This document shows positions 24,855-32,457 of a stretch of 64,000 bases of DNA, piece by piece. Numbering within the stretch: the stretch's first letter is position 1; every line of letters starts with the position of its first letter. The notes below the pieces were generated by a model that saw only the letters and a program-made list of their open reading frames with translations, did not search any database and was not told where the DNA came from. Source of the DNA: Paraburkholderia terricola (lineage in GTDB: Bacteria; Pseudomonadota; Gammaproteobacteria; Burkholderiales; Burkholderiaceae); NCBI RefSeq assembly GCF_900142195.1, contig NZ_FRAB01000039.1, positions 1 through 64,000 on the forward strand, given 5' to 3'. Both the position numbers and the translations under genes were made by a program.

Positions 24855-26201
24855 ATGCCCGATCGAATCACTTCCTCGCCCAGCATTTCGACCGTCGATA
24901 GACCGGACACGGCGCCGGCTCAGGACCACGCCGCCGCGCGAGGCAATCGGCCTTCGCGCGCCTTGAGCGCCGGCTTGCAGGAGGGGCCCGGAAGCGCGGC
25001 TTCGTTGCAGCGGCGAACGCAGGGTGCGCCCGCGCCGCGCACGTTGCGGCGCACGCTGTCGCATAGCGACATCACGAATCGCGTCGCCGCCTTCTCGCGC
25101 CGCTTTCAGGCGGATCAGGAAACGCCGCCCGCCGCGCGGTTCAGCGTCGCGCGCGCGCGTGAGGCAGAAGAGCGGCCGGCGCCGCCAACGCAGAGGGATG
25201 CAGCGGTGGAGCACCCGGCAACGGCAACGGCGTCGTCGACCGGCAACGCGAGCAATCCGCCAAGCGCAACCAGCGCGACCACAACGGAGACCACGGCGAC
25301 CACTCCTGCCGCGCCCGGCCAAACCACCGCCGGCTCGCATGAGGCTCAAAGCGGCCACGACGCTCCCGCCTACCCGTATCCGGTGCCGTATTTCGGTCCG
25401 CATCTCGGGCCGAGCTATGCGTCTTACGCGTCCTATGCGTACGCGCCGCACATGCAACCGTGGGCGGCGCCGTACCACGCGCCCTATCATTCGAACTGGA
25501 ACTGGACGGCCCAGCATACGCATCCCGCAACGGCGTCCGCGTTCTCGCCGCACGGATACGCGGCCTACACGCAACCGCAGCACTGGCAACCGCAGCCGAC
25601 CTGGGGCATGCCCTCCTATCACAGCCGGGTAGTCGGCGCGAACAGCCGGTTCGGCTTCAGCTACGGCTCCGGCGACGGTCCCGTCGGCAAGCAGATGCAC
25701 ATCGGCTTCCATTTCAACGGGCGCTTTCGCACGTTGAGCTTCGGGCTCTATCCGAGCGCGACGCGGCCGTTCTTCGTCTCGACGCAAAGCGGCCGCATGA
25801 ACGCGATGCCGCCTGCCTGGCCCTCGGCGGCTCCGTGGCACACGCCGCCCGCGTATCACTACGGTCCCGCCGCGCATGCCCATCATGCGGCTTACGCTCC
25901 AAGCGGAGCGTCGTCGGCGGCCTCGAACCAGCGCGTTGAAGGCGAACCGGCGCAAGTCGCCGGTCACACCGCCGGTACACATGCGGCGCGCCCTTGGCAC
26001 ACGGTGCTCGGTGTGCCACAAGATCAAGCGACGGTCGAGTTCGTGACGCGGCGCTATTTCAGCAAGAAGCGTGTGCTGAACCCGGAGACGGCCAGCGGCA
26101 AGATCGCACTCCTCGAACTCCGTGCGGCCTACGAAAGCGCAATGGAAGCGCTCGCCATTCGCGCGTCGTTGGAAGAGACGCCGCGAGCGAATGTAGGCTG
26201 A
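24855..26201 (+). CDS. Pro/Tyr/His-rich protein with a degenerate J domain, candidate T3SS effector
   Basis: The 448-residue product has a polar Ser/Thr/Ala/Pro-rich N terminus (1-165) typical of secreted effectors. A central Tyr/Pro/His-rich region follows (about 166-270; YPYPVPYFGP, SYASYASYAY, WNWTAQHTHP). A Gly/Phe-rich segment comes next (SRFGFSYGSGDGP, IGFHFNGRF). The last 69 residues look like a J domain: WHTVLGVPQDQA, a helix RRYFSKKRVL, then NPE (409-411) in place of HPD, and ELRAAYESAME. A Pro-rich effector with a C-terminal J domain recalls P. syringae HopI1, but the missing HPD argues against Hsp70 activation. AAGGAG precedes the ATG. Expression is probably HrpB-dependent. Confidence 0.65.
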   Translation: MPDRITSSPSISTVDRPDTAPAQDHAAARGNRPSRALSAGLQEGPGSAASLQRRTQGAPAPRTLRRTLSHSDITNRVAAFSRRFQADQETPPAARFSVARAREAEERPAPPTQRDAAVEHPATATASSTGNASNPPSATSATTTETTATTPAAPGQTTAGSHEAQSGHDAPAYPYPVPYFGPHLGPSYASYASYAYAPHMQPWAAPYHAPYHSNWNWTAQHTHPATASAFSPHGYAAYTQPQHWQPQPTWGMPSYHSRVVGANSRFGFSYGSGDGPVGKQMHIGFHFNGRFRTLSFGLYPSATRPFFVSTQSGRMNAMPPAWPSAAPWHTPPAYHYGPAAHAHHAAYAPSGASSAASNQRVEGEPAQVAGHTAGTHAARPWHTVLGVPQDQATVEFVTRRYFSKKRVLNPETASGKIALLELRAAYESAMEALAIRASLEETPRANVG

Positions 26202-26240
26202 AGCTCACCGCGTCTTTCATCGTTGGAGGGCTCAAGACGA

Positions 26241-26269
26241 GAAAACGCGCCCCGCGGGGCGCGTTTCTC
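26241..26269. terminator. bidirectional terminator between convergent effector genes
   Basis: AAACGCGCCCCGCGGGGCGC followed by GTTT is a perfect 24-bp palindrome (26243-26266) flanked by A and T residues. It lies 40 bp after the J-like gene and 48 bp from the stop of the convergent amidohydrolase gene. Confidence 0.85.
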
Positions 26270-26313
26270 ATCGACGCCGGCCGACGCGCGAGCGCCGGTC
26301 AGCCAGGCAACGC

Positions 26314-28041
26314 TCAGTGCACCGCGGCGTCCAGCGGACGCCCGTTGTGATCGACACCCGCGTTCGTATACGCTTCATCACGCGCGGCGCGCAAGGCCTC
26401 GGGATCGATGTGCGGACCGTCGTTGACGCGGCCGTCGCCCGACGAACGCAAGCCCTTTTCCACGAAGTCGCGAGTCAGCACGTGCCGTTCGAATGCCCGC
26501 ACCTTCGGACGCGCCTCCGTGAGCACGCGATCGTAGTTGCCCGTCTTCACCGCGACACGCGCTTCCGGCGTCAATTGGTCGAGCAGCGGCTTATACATGT
26601 TGCCGGTTTCCGCCCAGGTGTCCTTGACCTGCGGATTGAGCGCGTCCGAGCCGAACAGGAAACGATCGGGAAACTCGTTGATGAGCGCCGCCCACGCATG
26701 CACGGATTCGTGATCCGGCACTTCGGTGCCGTCGGGCTGCGTCTTCATGACGATCTGACGGGCCACGCGCGACCACGAAATGTCGATGTGGATGTGGCTC
26801 ATCTGCGGATCGGAGAGGATCGTGCGCAGGTTGTTCGCATGGTCGATCGGCTTGCGCACGAAGCGTCCGATACCGCCGCAATGCGCCCAGATCAGCGTGG
26901 TCTTGCTGGTCTCCGGCGACGCGAAAAGCTTCTTGAGGTCGTTCAGATACTGCGGCTGGCCGATGCCGTTGGCTCGCTGATTCTCCGTCGAATCGACGTC
27001 GCAATGCAGCACCACCGGCATGCCGATCACGCCGGCCGTCGCCACCAGTTGCTTGAACGACTGCACGTTGTTGGTCAGGTTGGCCTGCCGCGATCCCTCG
27101 TATTGCTGCTGCACCAGTTCCTTGTGGATCGTCACCTCGCCCACGCCGGTGAACATGCCGGGATGCGTCGCGAGCTTGAGCAGCAGCGCTTGCGGACTCA
27201 GCGGCGAACCCAGGTGCAGGCCGGTCACCATCGGGTCGAGGCGGTCGCGTTCGGCGTGCGAGAGCTGCGCGATCTGCATGAACAACGCGGTGTCGGCGTC
27301 CACCTGCTGGTTCAGCATCAAGTGCGCGCCCTGCGTGATTTCCTTCTCGACCTCGGGCGTCAATTCATGCGGCTGAATGTTGGTGTGCTTCTGCTGCACG
27401 TAGTACGACTCGGCGGGAATCTTGTTGTGGTTCGGCGCGTGCGTGTGCTCGTCATGGCTGCCGCACGGCATCACGTCCGTCGGGATCGGCGACATCACGC
27501 TGCGGTGGATGCCGACCTCGTCCATCATCTTCAGCATCTCGCGCGGCACCATGCCCTGCTGCACGTAGTTCGTCGGGTGGAAGTGCGAATCGGACATCCA
27601 GTCGCCGGTCGCGTTGCGGCTCGCGTGCGCATTCTCCAGCGGATGCTGCGCGAGGGTGTCGACGGTGGCGGTCAGCATGGCGGACAGCTCGGGCGTGCCG
27701 CGCAGCGCCTGCGAAACCGCGCGCTTCTGCCCCGCCGCGCCGGGCCCCGCGGGAGACACGTCGAAGCCCCGCACCGACACGCTGTTGTCGTCGAAAAAGC
27801 GTGTGTGAGCGCGCAGCAGCTTGTCCGCGCCGGCCCGCACCGGCGGATTGGCGGTCTCGCCGCCGCCGGTGGCGGCGCGTTTGGGCGCCGACGGCTGCGG
27901 GCTGCCGGTGCCGCCCAGCGACGTGGCGCCGCGCTTGCGCGACGTGCCGCCGCGGCGCGCGGCGGGTTGGCCGGCGCCGGACGAGCCGGCCTCCGAGGTG
28001 TGATCGGTCGCCGGCGTATGAGCCGAATTGATGCGAGTCAT
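26314..28041 (-). CDS. amidohydrolase-fold protein with disordered N terminus, candidate T3SS effector
   Basis: The 575-residue protein has a polar, low-complexity N terminus (1-75, SSGAGQPAARRGGTSRKRGA, SPQPSAPKRA). A TIM-barrel amidohydrolase (amidohydrolase_2 type) domain follows. Metal-site candidates are the H-x-H of DWMSDSHFHPTNY (about 147-159), His in VVLHCDVD (about 345), His in IWAHCGG (about 387) and Asp in FLFGSDALNP (about 462). GGAG precedes the ATG at 28041; a TTG four codons upstream is also open. A bacterial metabolic amidohydrolase would not need the long disordered leader. With a perfect hrpII box upstream, secretion is likely. The substrate is unknown, and I do not recognise a named effector family. 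Confidence 0.7.
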   Translation of the reverse strand: MTRINSAHTPATDHTSEAGSSGAGQPAARRGGTSRKRGATSLGGTGSPQPSAPKRAATGGGETANPPVRAGADKLLRAHTRFFDDNSVSVRGFDVSPAGPGAAGQKRAVSQALRGTPELSAMLTATVDTLAQHPLENAHASRNATGDWMSDSHFHPTNYVQQGMVPREMLKMMDEVGIHRSVMSPIPTDVMPCGSHDEHTHAPNHNKIPAESYYVQQKHTNIQPHELTPEVEKEITQGAHLMLNQQVDADTALFMQIAQLSHAERDRLDPMVTGLHLGSPLSPQALLLKLATHPGMFTGVGEVTIHKELVQQQYEGSRQANLTNNVQSFKQLVATAGVIGMPVVLHCDVDSTENQRANGIGQPQYLNDLKKLFASPETSKTTLIWAHCGGIGRFVRKPIDHANNLRTILSDPQMSHIHIDISWSRVARQIVMKTQPDGTEVPDHESVHAWAALINEFPDRFLFGSDALNPQVKDTWAETGNMYKPLLDQLTPEARVAVKTGNYDRVLTEARPKVRAFERHVLTRDFVEKGLRSSGDGRVNDGPHIDPEALRAARDEAYTNAGVDHNGRPLDAAVH

Positions 28042-28080
28042 GTCTTTCTCCAAGAGAGTTTCGGGGTGGCGCGCGAAAGC

Positions 28081-28143
28081 ATGCTAGGCGTCACCCGGTG
28101 CTCTCCTTCGCAGCGGCAGCGAAACATGGCATCCCTTAACGAA
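28081..28143 (-). promoter_or_regulatory. hrpII-type promoter for the amidohydrolase-like effector gene
   Basis: CGAA at 28120-28123 and 28140-28143 give TTCG-N16-TTCG on the minus strand. TAGCAT (28086-28081) lies 33 nt downstream and matches YANNNT. The start codon is 40 nt further. A second pair with the same spacing occurs at 28161-28184 within the short repeats. Confidence 0.7.
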
Positions 28144-28196
28144 AACCTCGCGAAACCTCGCGAAACCTCGCGCAACCCCGCGAAACCCGAAGAAAC
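28138..28196. repeat. short tandem repeats of about 10 bp upstream of the amidohydrolase gene
   Basis: CCTCGCGAAA-type units are repeated three to four times with drift (CCTCGCGAAA, CCTCGCGAAA, CCTCGCGCAA, CCCCGCGAAA). Because each unit contains CGAA with a 10-bp period, the array can generate additional 20-bp-spaced half-sites (28161 and 28181). Confidence 0.7.
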
Positions 28197-28264
28197 GCCG
28201 ACGCAACCCGGCGCCACTTCGAGGAAACCCGTGCAGACTCATCGATATCCGGCCCTTCGACACC

Positions 28265-31200
28265 TCACGCTTTCGAGCGCAGCAGTTCACGCTGCGCGAG
28301 CACGCTTGCCGAAGCGACGCCGCCGATCGGCGTAATCACGCCCGGTGTGCTGTGCACGCGTCCCGCCACTTCGTTGACCGCGATCCGCTCCGGCAGCCAC
28401 GACGCGCGCTCGCGCAACATGGCGTCGAGCGGACGCGACCAGTCCTCGCCCTTGCCGCCCGCCCCTTGCGCGGCGGCATCGTGCATGCGTTCGAGCGCGC
28501 GATAGACGTCGCCGCGCCGCGCGTACTCCGGCTTCAGGCGGCGCCGCACGAGGAACGTGTGATTCGAGCGCTGATGGCTCTGCAGCATCGCGAGGTCGGC
28601 GTTCATCTTGACGACCGCCGTCGGATAGTCGCAGTTGTGATTGTTCCGGTACATCTCGATCCATTCTTCGCGCGAACTGTTGACCGCCGCGACAAAGGCG
28701 TTGAACGACGCGAACTGCTGGTCCGCGTAGCAGCCGCGATTGAGCAGCCGCCCCTCGCGCTCCGGCAGCATCACGCGCGCGGCAACGAGCCGCTCCGGCA
28801 ACGCGCCGCCGATGCCGAGCGGCGACGCGCCCGGCAACCCGCCCGTCAGATCGCCCTTGTGCCACGCCGGGCCGACGCCGACCGTGCCCTGCGTGGAGAC
28901 GCGCACGCTCGATGTCACGGTGCGGCGGTCGTAGCGGAGCGAACCGGTTGCCTCGTTGACGGCCGTGTCGTTGCGGCTGTTCAGGTCCACGGTCACCGTG
29001 CCGTCGAGCCCTAAGGTGCCGCGTCCCTTCGACTGCGGACCGGACACCGACGCGCCGCCCGTCGCCTGAATGCCCTGGCGCGACGCCTTGGTCTTACCGT
29101 CCTGCCAGCCGATCGAAATATCGGTGCGATCGCCGATGCGCGCCGCGAGACGCTCGAACAGCGAGGTTTCGGCGCCCTTCTCGCGCACCGGTTCGCGCGC
29201 TTCCTCGAACAGGAAGTCGACCATGTCGAGCACGGTTTCGGTGGTGCGCGGATCGTCGTACTTCATCGCGACCCAGTCGAGGTTCTCGTCGGTCAGACGC
29301 TCGCGCGCGACGCGGATCATCACGCCGCGCGGCTCGCGCAACTCGCGATCGACCGGCGCGATGCGCAGCGAGCCGCCCAGGCGCAAGCCGCAGAGCCAGT
29401 CGAGACGCCTGGCGTAGCCGATGCGCGCGCCCACCTTGAGTTGCGAGCGCTTGATATGTTCGGTGCCGATGAAGATATCGAAGCCGACGTTATTGCGCTG
29501 CAGGGTCACGAGAGCGCGGCGGCCGCGGTAATGCCCAACCGTGAGTTCGCCTCCGAACGGCAAGTGGTGATGCAGCCCCTTGGTGGCCGAGACCGACAGA
29601 CCGCGCGTGCTGAAGCCGTAACGCGCGCCGTCCGCGAAGGCGACCTGGGTCGATTGCTGCAGATCGTTGATCAACTGACGCAGCACGGTTCTGACTTCCG
29701 CGCGGCCCAATTTCTCGGGCTTGAGCGCCTTGGCCTCGCCGACCTTCTCGGCTTGCGCGAACGCGGTTTTCACGTCTTGCCAGCGATGGACCTGAAAGCG
29801 CTTCGCGCAGTCGCGCAACGCGCCGAGGTCGAGCAGCAAGGGCGCGTCGTCGCGTTGCGCGACGCTCGGCACCGGCTCGCGATTTTCCAGCGCGGCCCTG
29901 GTGGCTTCGTCCAGTTCGAGATCGCCGATGTGCGCCGCGGGCCGCGCGGCAATCGCCTCCAGCGCCGCCGCCGCGGCTTCGCGCGCGCGCGCCTCGGGAC
30001 CGTCCGGCGCGCCGGTCGCGAGACGCGGGTTGCGCAGCGAGGCGGCGAGGGTCGCGCTGGCCGCCTTGAGCGCGCCGGCGTAACGGCTCGCCTCTTTCGT
30101 GTACGACGCGAGCGCCGCGCTCGACGTGCCGAGCATCATGCTGCGCAACGCGGACTTCTTCATGCCCCACATGCGCTGAAAAAACCAGTTGGCCTTGTCG
30201 AGCCGCAACATCCCGCGCGTCACGAAACGATTCAGCCGCGTTTGCGCCTGCTTCAGCGGACTGCCCGGCGCGTCGCTGCGAAACGCCTGGCGCCACGCGA
30301 ACAGCGCCGCGGCGTCGCGCGGCGTGCTCGAACCCGACAGCGCACGCAGCACGCGCGGAGCGAGGTTGCCTTTGTCGTCGACCGTGGCGTGCGCGGCGGC
30401 GAGCGCCGCATCGAGGTCGGCGGGCGGCTCGGGCAACGCCTGCCATGCTTGCAGCACCGCGAGCGCGGCCGCATTGTCGGCGCCCGATGCGCCGCTTTGA
30501 GTGAGGTTCTTCAGTAGGTCGAAGCCCAGGTGGGTGTTCGCGAGCGAGCGGGCAATGCGCCACGCGTCCGCGTGCGCCTGATTGACCGGCGCGTGAGACG
30601 AAGTGGGATCGAGCGTATCGGCCACGCGGACGTTGCCGTGGTCTTGCGTGATTTCGCTTGCGTCTTCCGACGTGATTTCCTCGGCGGATGCGTCGGCTGC
30701 ATAGCTCAGCGGGAGAGGGTTGCCATTCCGCGGTGACTGAGGAGGCGTCGTCGTGGCCGAGGCGTGCTCGGCGTTCGGGTCGAACGCCGCGGCCCGCTGC
30801 GCGATCTCCTGGATGCTCACTACTTCGGGCAACGCCTGCAATGCCGCCGCCGCGCGCGCGGGTTCGTTCGAGCCGAGCGCGGAGAGCACGGCGTAGCCGA
30901 GCATCAGCGAAGGCGCGAATCGGTGCGTGCCTTCGGTTGCGGATGGATCGGCTGGCTCGGTGGCGTCGCCCGTGGCGGCGTGGACGGACCCCGTTGACTG
31001 CGCCGCCTGAGCCAGCAATGCGGATAGGGTGGCGACTGGATCGGCTGGTGCGGGAGGGCGGTTGGCGTTGTTGTTCTGGTTGACGTTGTTGGTGTCGTGA
31101 ACGTTATCGCTAACGTGTAGCTCGTCGCTACCGTTGGCGTTGTTGCTGCCGTTGACGTCATCGCTTCCGTGTACGTTATCGTCCCCGTTTACGTCATCGC

Positions 31201-32158
31201 CCCCGTGTATGTCATCGCTTCCGTGCACGTCCTCGCTTCCGTGCACGTCCTCGCTTCCGTGAACGTCCTCGCTCCCGTGCACGTCCTCGCTCCCGTGCAC
31301 GTCCTCGCTCCCGTGAACGTCCTCGCTCCCGTGAACGTCCTCGCTCCCGTGAACGTCCTCGCTCCCGTGAACGTCGTTGCCCCCGTGCACGTCCTCGCGC
31401 CCGTGAACGTCGTTGTTCTCGCTGACGTCGTCGCTGCCATTGACGTCACTGCTCCGGTTAACGTCGTCGACTTCACTCCCCTCGTTAACATCACCCTCCT
31501 CGCGCACCCCGCTTGCCGTCCCCGCCCCGCTGCCGCGCGCCGCGCTGAAATACTCCCGCACCCAGCTATCCAGCCCCTCCCGATGATTCAGCCAATGCTC
31601 GAGTTCGGCCGCATCGCGCGGGCGTCGATTTGCGTGCGCGGCGTCGACGTTCGCCGACTTGTCCGCGCGCTTCGCCGTGAACTTGCCGATGGTCTTGGCC
31701 AGCATGCGCTGCGCCTTCGACGCGCGCCGCTGGGCGGACGCGCTCGTACCCGGCGCCGGGCCCGTCTTGCTCGCCTCGCCCCACGCGCCGGACGGATCGA
31801 GCGGACTAGCCGGTTTCTGCGGCGCGATCCGCACGGCGTGTGCCGGAAAGGAGCGGCCGAACCTGTTCGCGCGCACGAACGGCATGCGCCACTCGGTTTC
31901 CACGAGCGCGCGGCGATCCGTCGGCACCTTGGGTGACGCGTAGGGCGGACGGCTCAATCCAAGCAGGCTCTTGAAGCGCTCGCGCGTGGCCGAGAAGCCG
32001 GCCTTGATGCCCGCGCGCGCGCCGCCCGACGACGACGGTGGCGGCGCGCCCGCTCCCGTCGATCCAACGGGACTCGCGGTCGGCACCACTGTGGTCGACG
32101 TGTGCGGCGTGCCGCGCAGCACCGCGGTCGTATTCCTCACGAAGCTCCTGAAGTCCAT
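28265..32158 (-). CDS. large AWR-like type III effector with acidic hexapeptide repeat (1297 aa)
   Basis: The protein starts MDFRSFVRNTTAVLRGTPHT after GGAGGAGGAA, a strong ribosome binding site. The N-terminal 200 residues are Ser/Pro/Ala/Arg-rich. Residues about 220-360 are an acidic repeat (DVHGSE units). The rest is a helical part with AWR tripeptides (DAWRIARSL near 532, FAWRQAFRSDAP near 620) and a beta-rich C-terminal half (YGFSTRGLSVSATKGL, EPRGVMIRVARERL, DRTDISIGWQDG). The plus-strand neighbour at 32458 is a paralogue over the last two thirds. Size, AWR motifs and layout resemble the Ralstonia AWR (RipA) effectors; this is my best match, not certain. There is no signal peptide, and a perfect hrpII box lies upstream. 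Confidence 0.72.
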   Translation of the reverse strand: MDFRSFVRNTTAVLRGTPHTSTTVVPTASPVGSTGAGAPPPSSSGGARAGIKAGFSATRERFKSLLGLSRPPYASPKVPTDRRALVETEWRMPFVRANRFGRSFPAHAVRIAPQKPASPLDPSGAWGEASKTGPAPGTSASAQRRASKAQRMLAKTIGKFTAKRADKSANVDAAHANRRPRDAAELEHWLNHREGLDSWVREYFSAARGSGAGTASGVREEGDVNEGSEVDDVNRSSDVNGSDDVSENNDVHGREDVHGGNDVHGSEDVHGSEDVHGSEDVHGSEDVHGSEDVHGSEDVHGSEDVHGSEDVHGSDDIHGGDDVNGDDNVHGSDDVNGSNNANGSDELHVSDNVHDTNNVNQNNNANRPPAPADPVATLSALLAQAAQSTGSVHAATGDATEPADPSATEGTHRFAPSLMLGYAVLSALGSNEPARAAAALQALPEVVSIQEIAQRAAAFDPNAEHASATTTPPQSPRNGNPLPLSYAADASAEEITSEDASEITQDHGNVRVADTLDPTSSHAPVNQAHADAWRIARSLANTHLGFDLLKNLTQSGASGADNAAALAVLQAWQALPEPPADLDAALAAAHATVDDKGNLAPRVLRALSGSSTPRDAAALFAWRQAFRSDAPGSPLKQAQTRLNRFVTRGMLRLDKANWFFQRMWGMKKSALRSMMLGTSSAALASYTKEASRYAGALKAASATLAASLRNPRLATGAPDGPEARAREAAAAALEAIAARPAAHIGDLELDEATRAALENREPVPSVAQRDDAPLLLDLGALRDCAKRFQVHRWQDVKTAFAQAEKVGEAKALKPEKLGRAEVRTVLRQLINDLQQSTQVAFADGARYGFSTRGLSVSATKGLHHHLPFGGELTVGHYRGRRALVTLQRNNVGFDIFIGTEHIKRSQLKVGARIGYARRLDWLCGLRLGGSLRIAPVDRELREPRGVMIRVARERLTDENLDWVAMKYDDPRTTETVLDMVDFLFEEAREPVREKGAETSLFERLAARIGDRTDISIGWQDGKTKASRQGIQATGGASVSGPQSKGRGTLGLDGTVTVDLNSRNDTAVNEATGSLRYDRRTVTSSVRVSTQGTVGVGPAWHKGDLTGGLPGASPLGIGGALPERLVAARVMLPEREGRLLNRGCYADQQFASFNAFVAAVNSSREEWIEMYRNNHNCDYPTAVVKMNADLAMLQSHQRSNHTFLVRRRLKPEYARRGDVYRALERMHDAAAQGAGGKGEDWSRPLDAMLRERASWLPERIAVNEVAGRVHSTPGVITPIGGVASASVLAQRELLRSKA
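31080..31500 (-). repeat. 18-bp tandem repeat encoding an acidic hexapeptide (DVHGSE)
   Basis: Within the AWR-like gene an 18-bp unit encodes D-V-H-G-S-E. Eight nearly identical copies lie at about 31218-31368, and degenerate copies (DVNGSD, NVHGSD, DIHGGD and similar) extend on both sides to about 140 residues. The core units differ mainly at silent positions (CTT/CTC, CAC/AAC), which suggests recent expansion by slippage or recombination. Confidence 0.85.
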
Positions 32159-32183
32159 CGTCGTTCCTCCTCCAATCTCGCCG

Positions 32184-32244
32184 ATTATCGGGACCGTATA
32201 TGTCACGCCCGGCCCAGCGGCGAAACCATATCGACCGCAACGAA
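32184..32244 (-). promoter_or_regulatory. hrpII-type promoter for the 1297-residue effector gene
   Basis: CGAA at 32221-32224 and 32241-32244 give TTCG-N16-TTCG on the minus strand. GATAAT (32189-32184), one base off TATAAT, lies 31 nt downstream. The start codon is at 32158, with the ribosome binding site between them. Confidence 0.75.
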
Positions 32245-32284
32245 ACTTCCGGTTTTTCGGCCGCGCCAACGCATCGCGCGTGAT

Positions 32285-32348
32285 TTCGCCAGCACGCACG
32301 GCATTTCGCAGCGGCCGGCCCAAGGTCGATGCTTCACGCCGCTACCCT
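32285..32348 (+). promoter_or_regulatory. hrpII-type promoter for the 1095-residue effector gene
   Basis: TTCG at 32285-32288 and 32305-32308 are 16 nt apart. TACCCT at 32343-32348 (YANNNT) follows at 34 nt. It is divergent from the box at 32221-32244, with 40 bp between the two boxes. Confidence 0.7.
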
Positions 32349-32457
32349 GTCGATACCCCGGCGCCCTTGCTTCGACCTTGCATTCCTGCGAGCCGCCGCG
32401 AGACTCGCGCAAGCCGCGGCCGCCTGCGTGCAACGTCCACTCTTCAACACGACGCCC

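Noticed and set aside
26317..28335. 672-codon plus-strand frame
   Set aside because: Antisense to the amidohydrolase-like gene, Arg/His/Leu-rich shadow; the amidohydrolase motifs and hrpII promoter support the other strand.
31080..31500. CRISPR-like periodic repeats
   Set aside because: Units are contiguous 18-mers in a coding frame without spacers; not a CRISPR array.
31169..31936. Plus-strand frame with V-V-A-P-V-type repeats
   Set aside because: It is the complement of the DVHGSE repeat in the effector gene; no ribosome binding site and no independent support.
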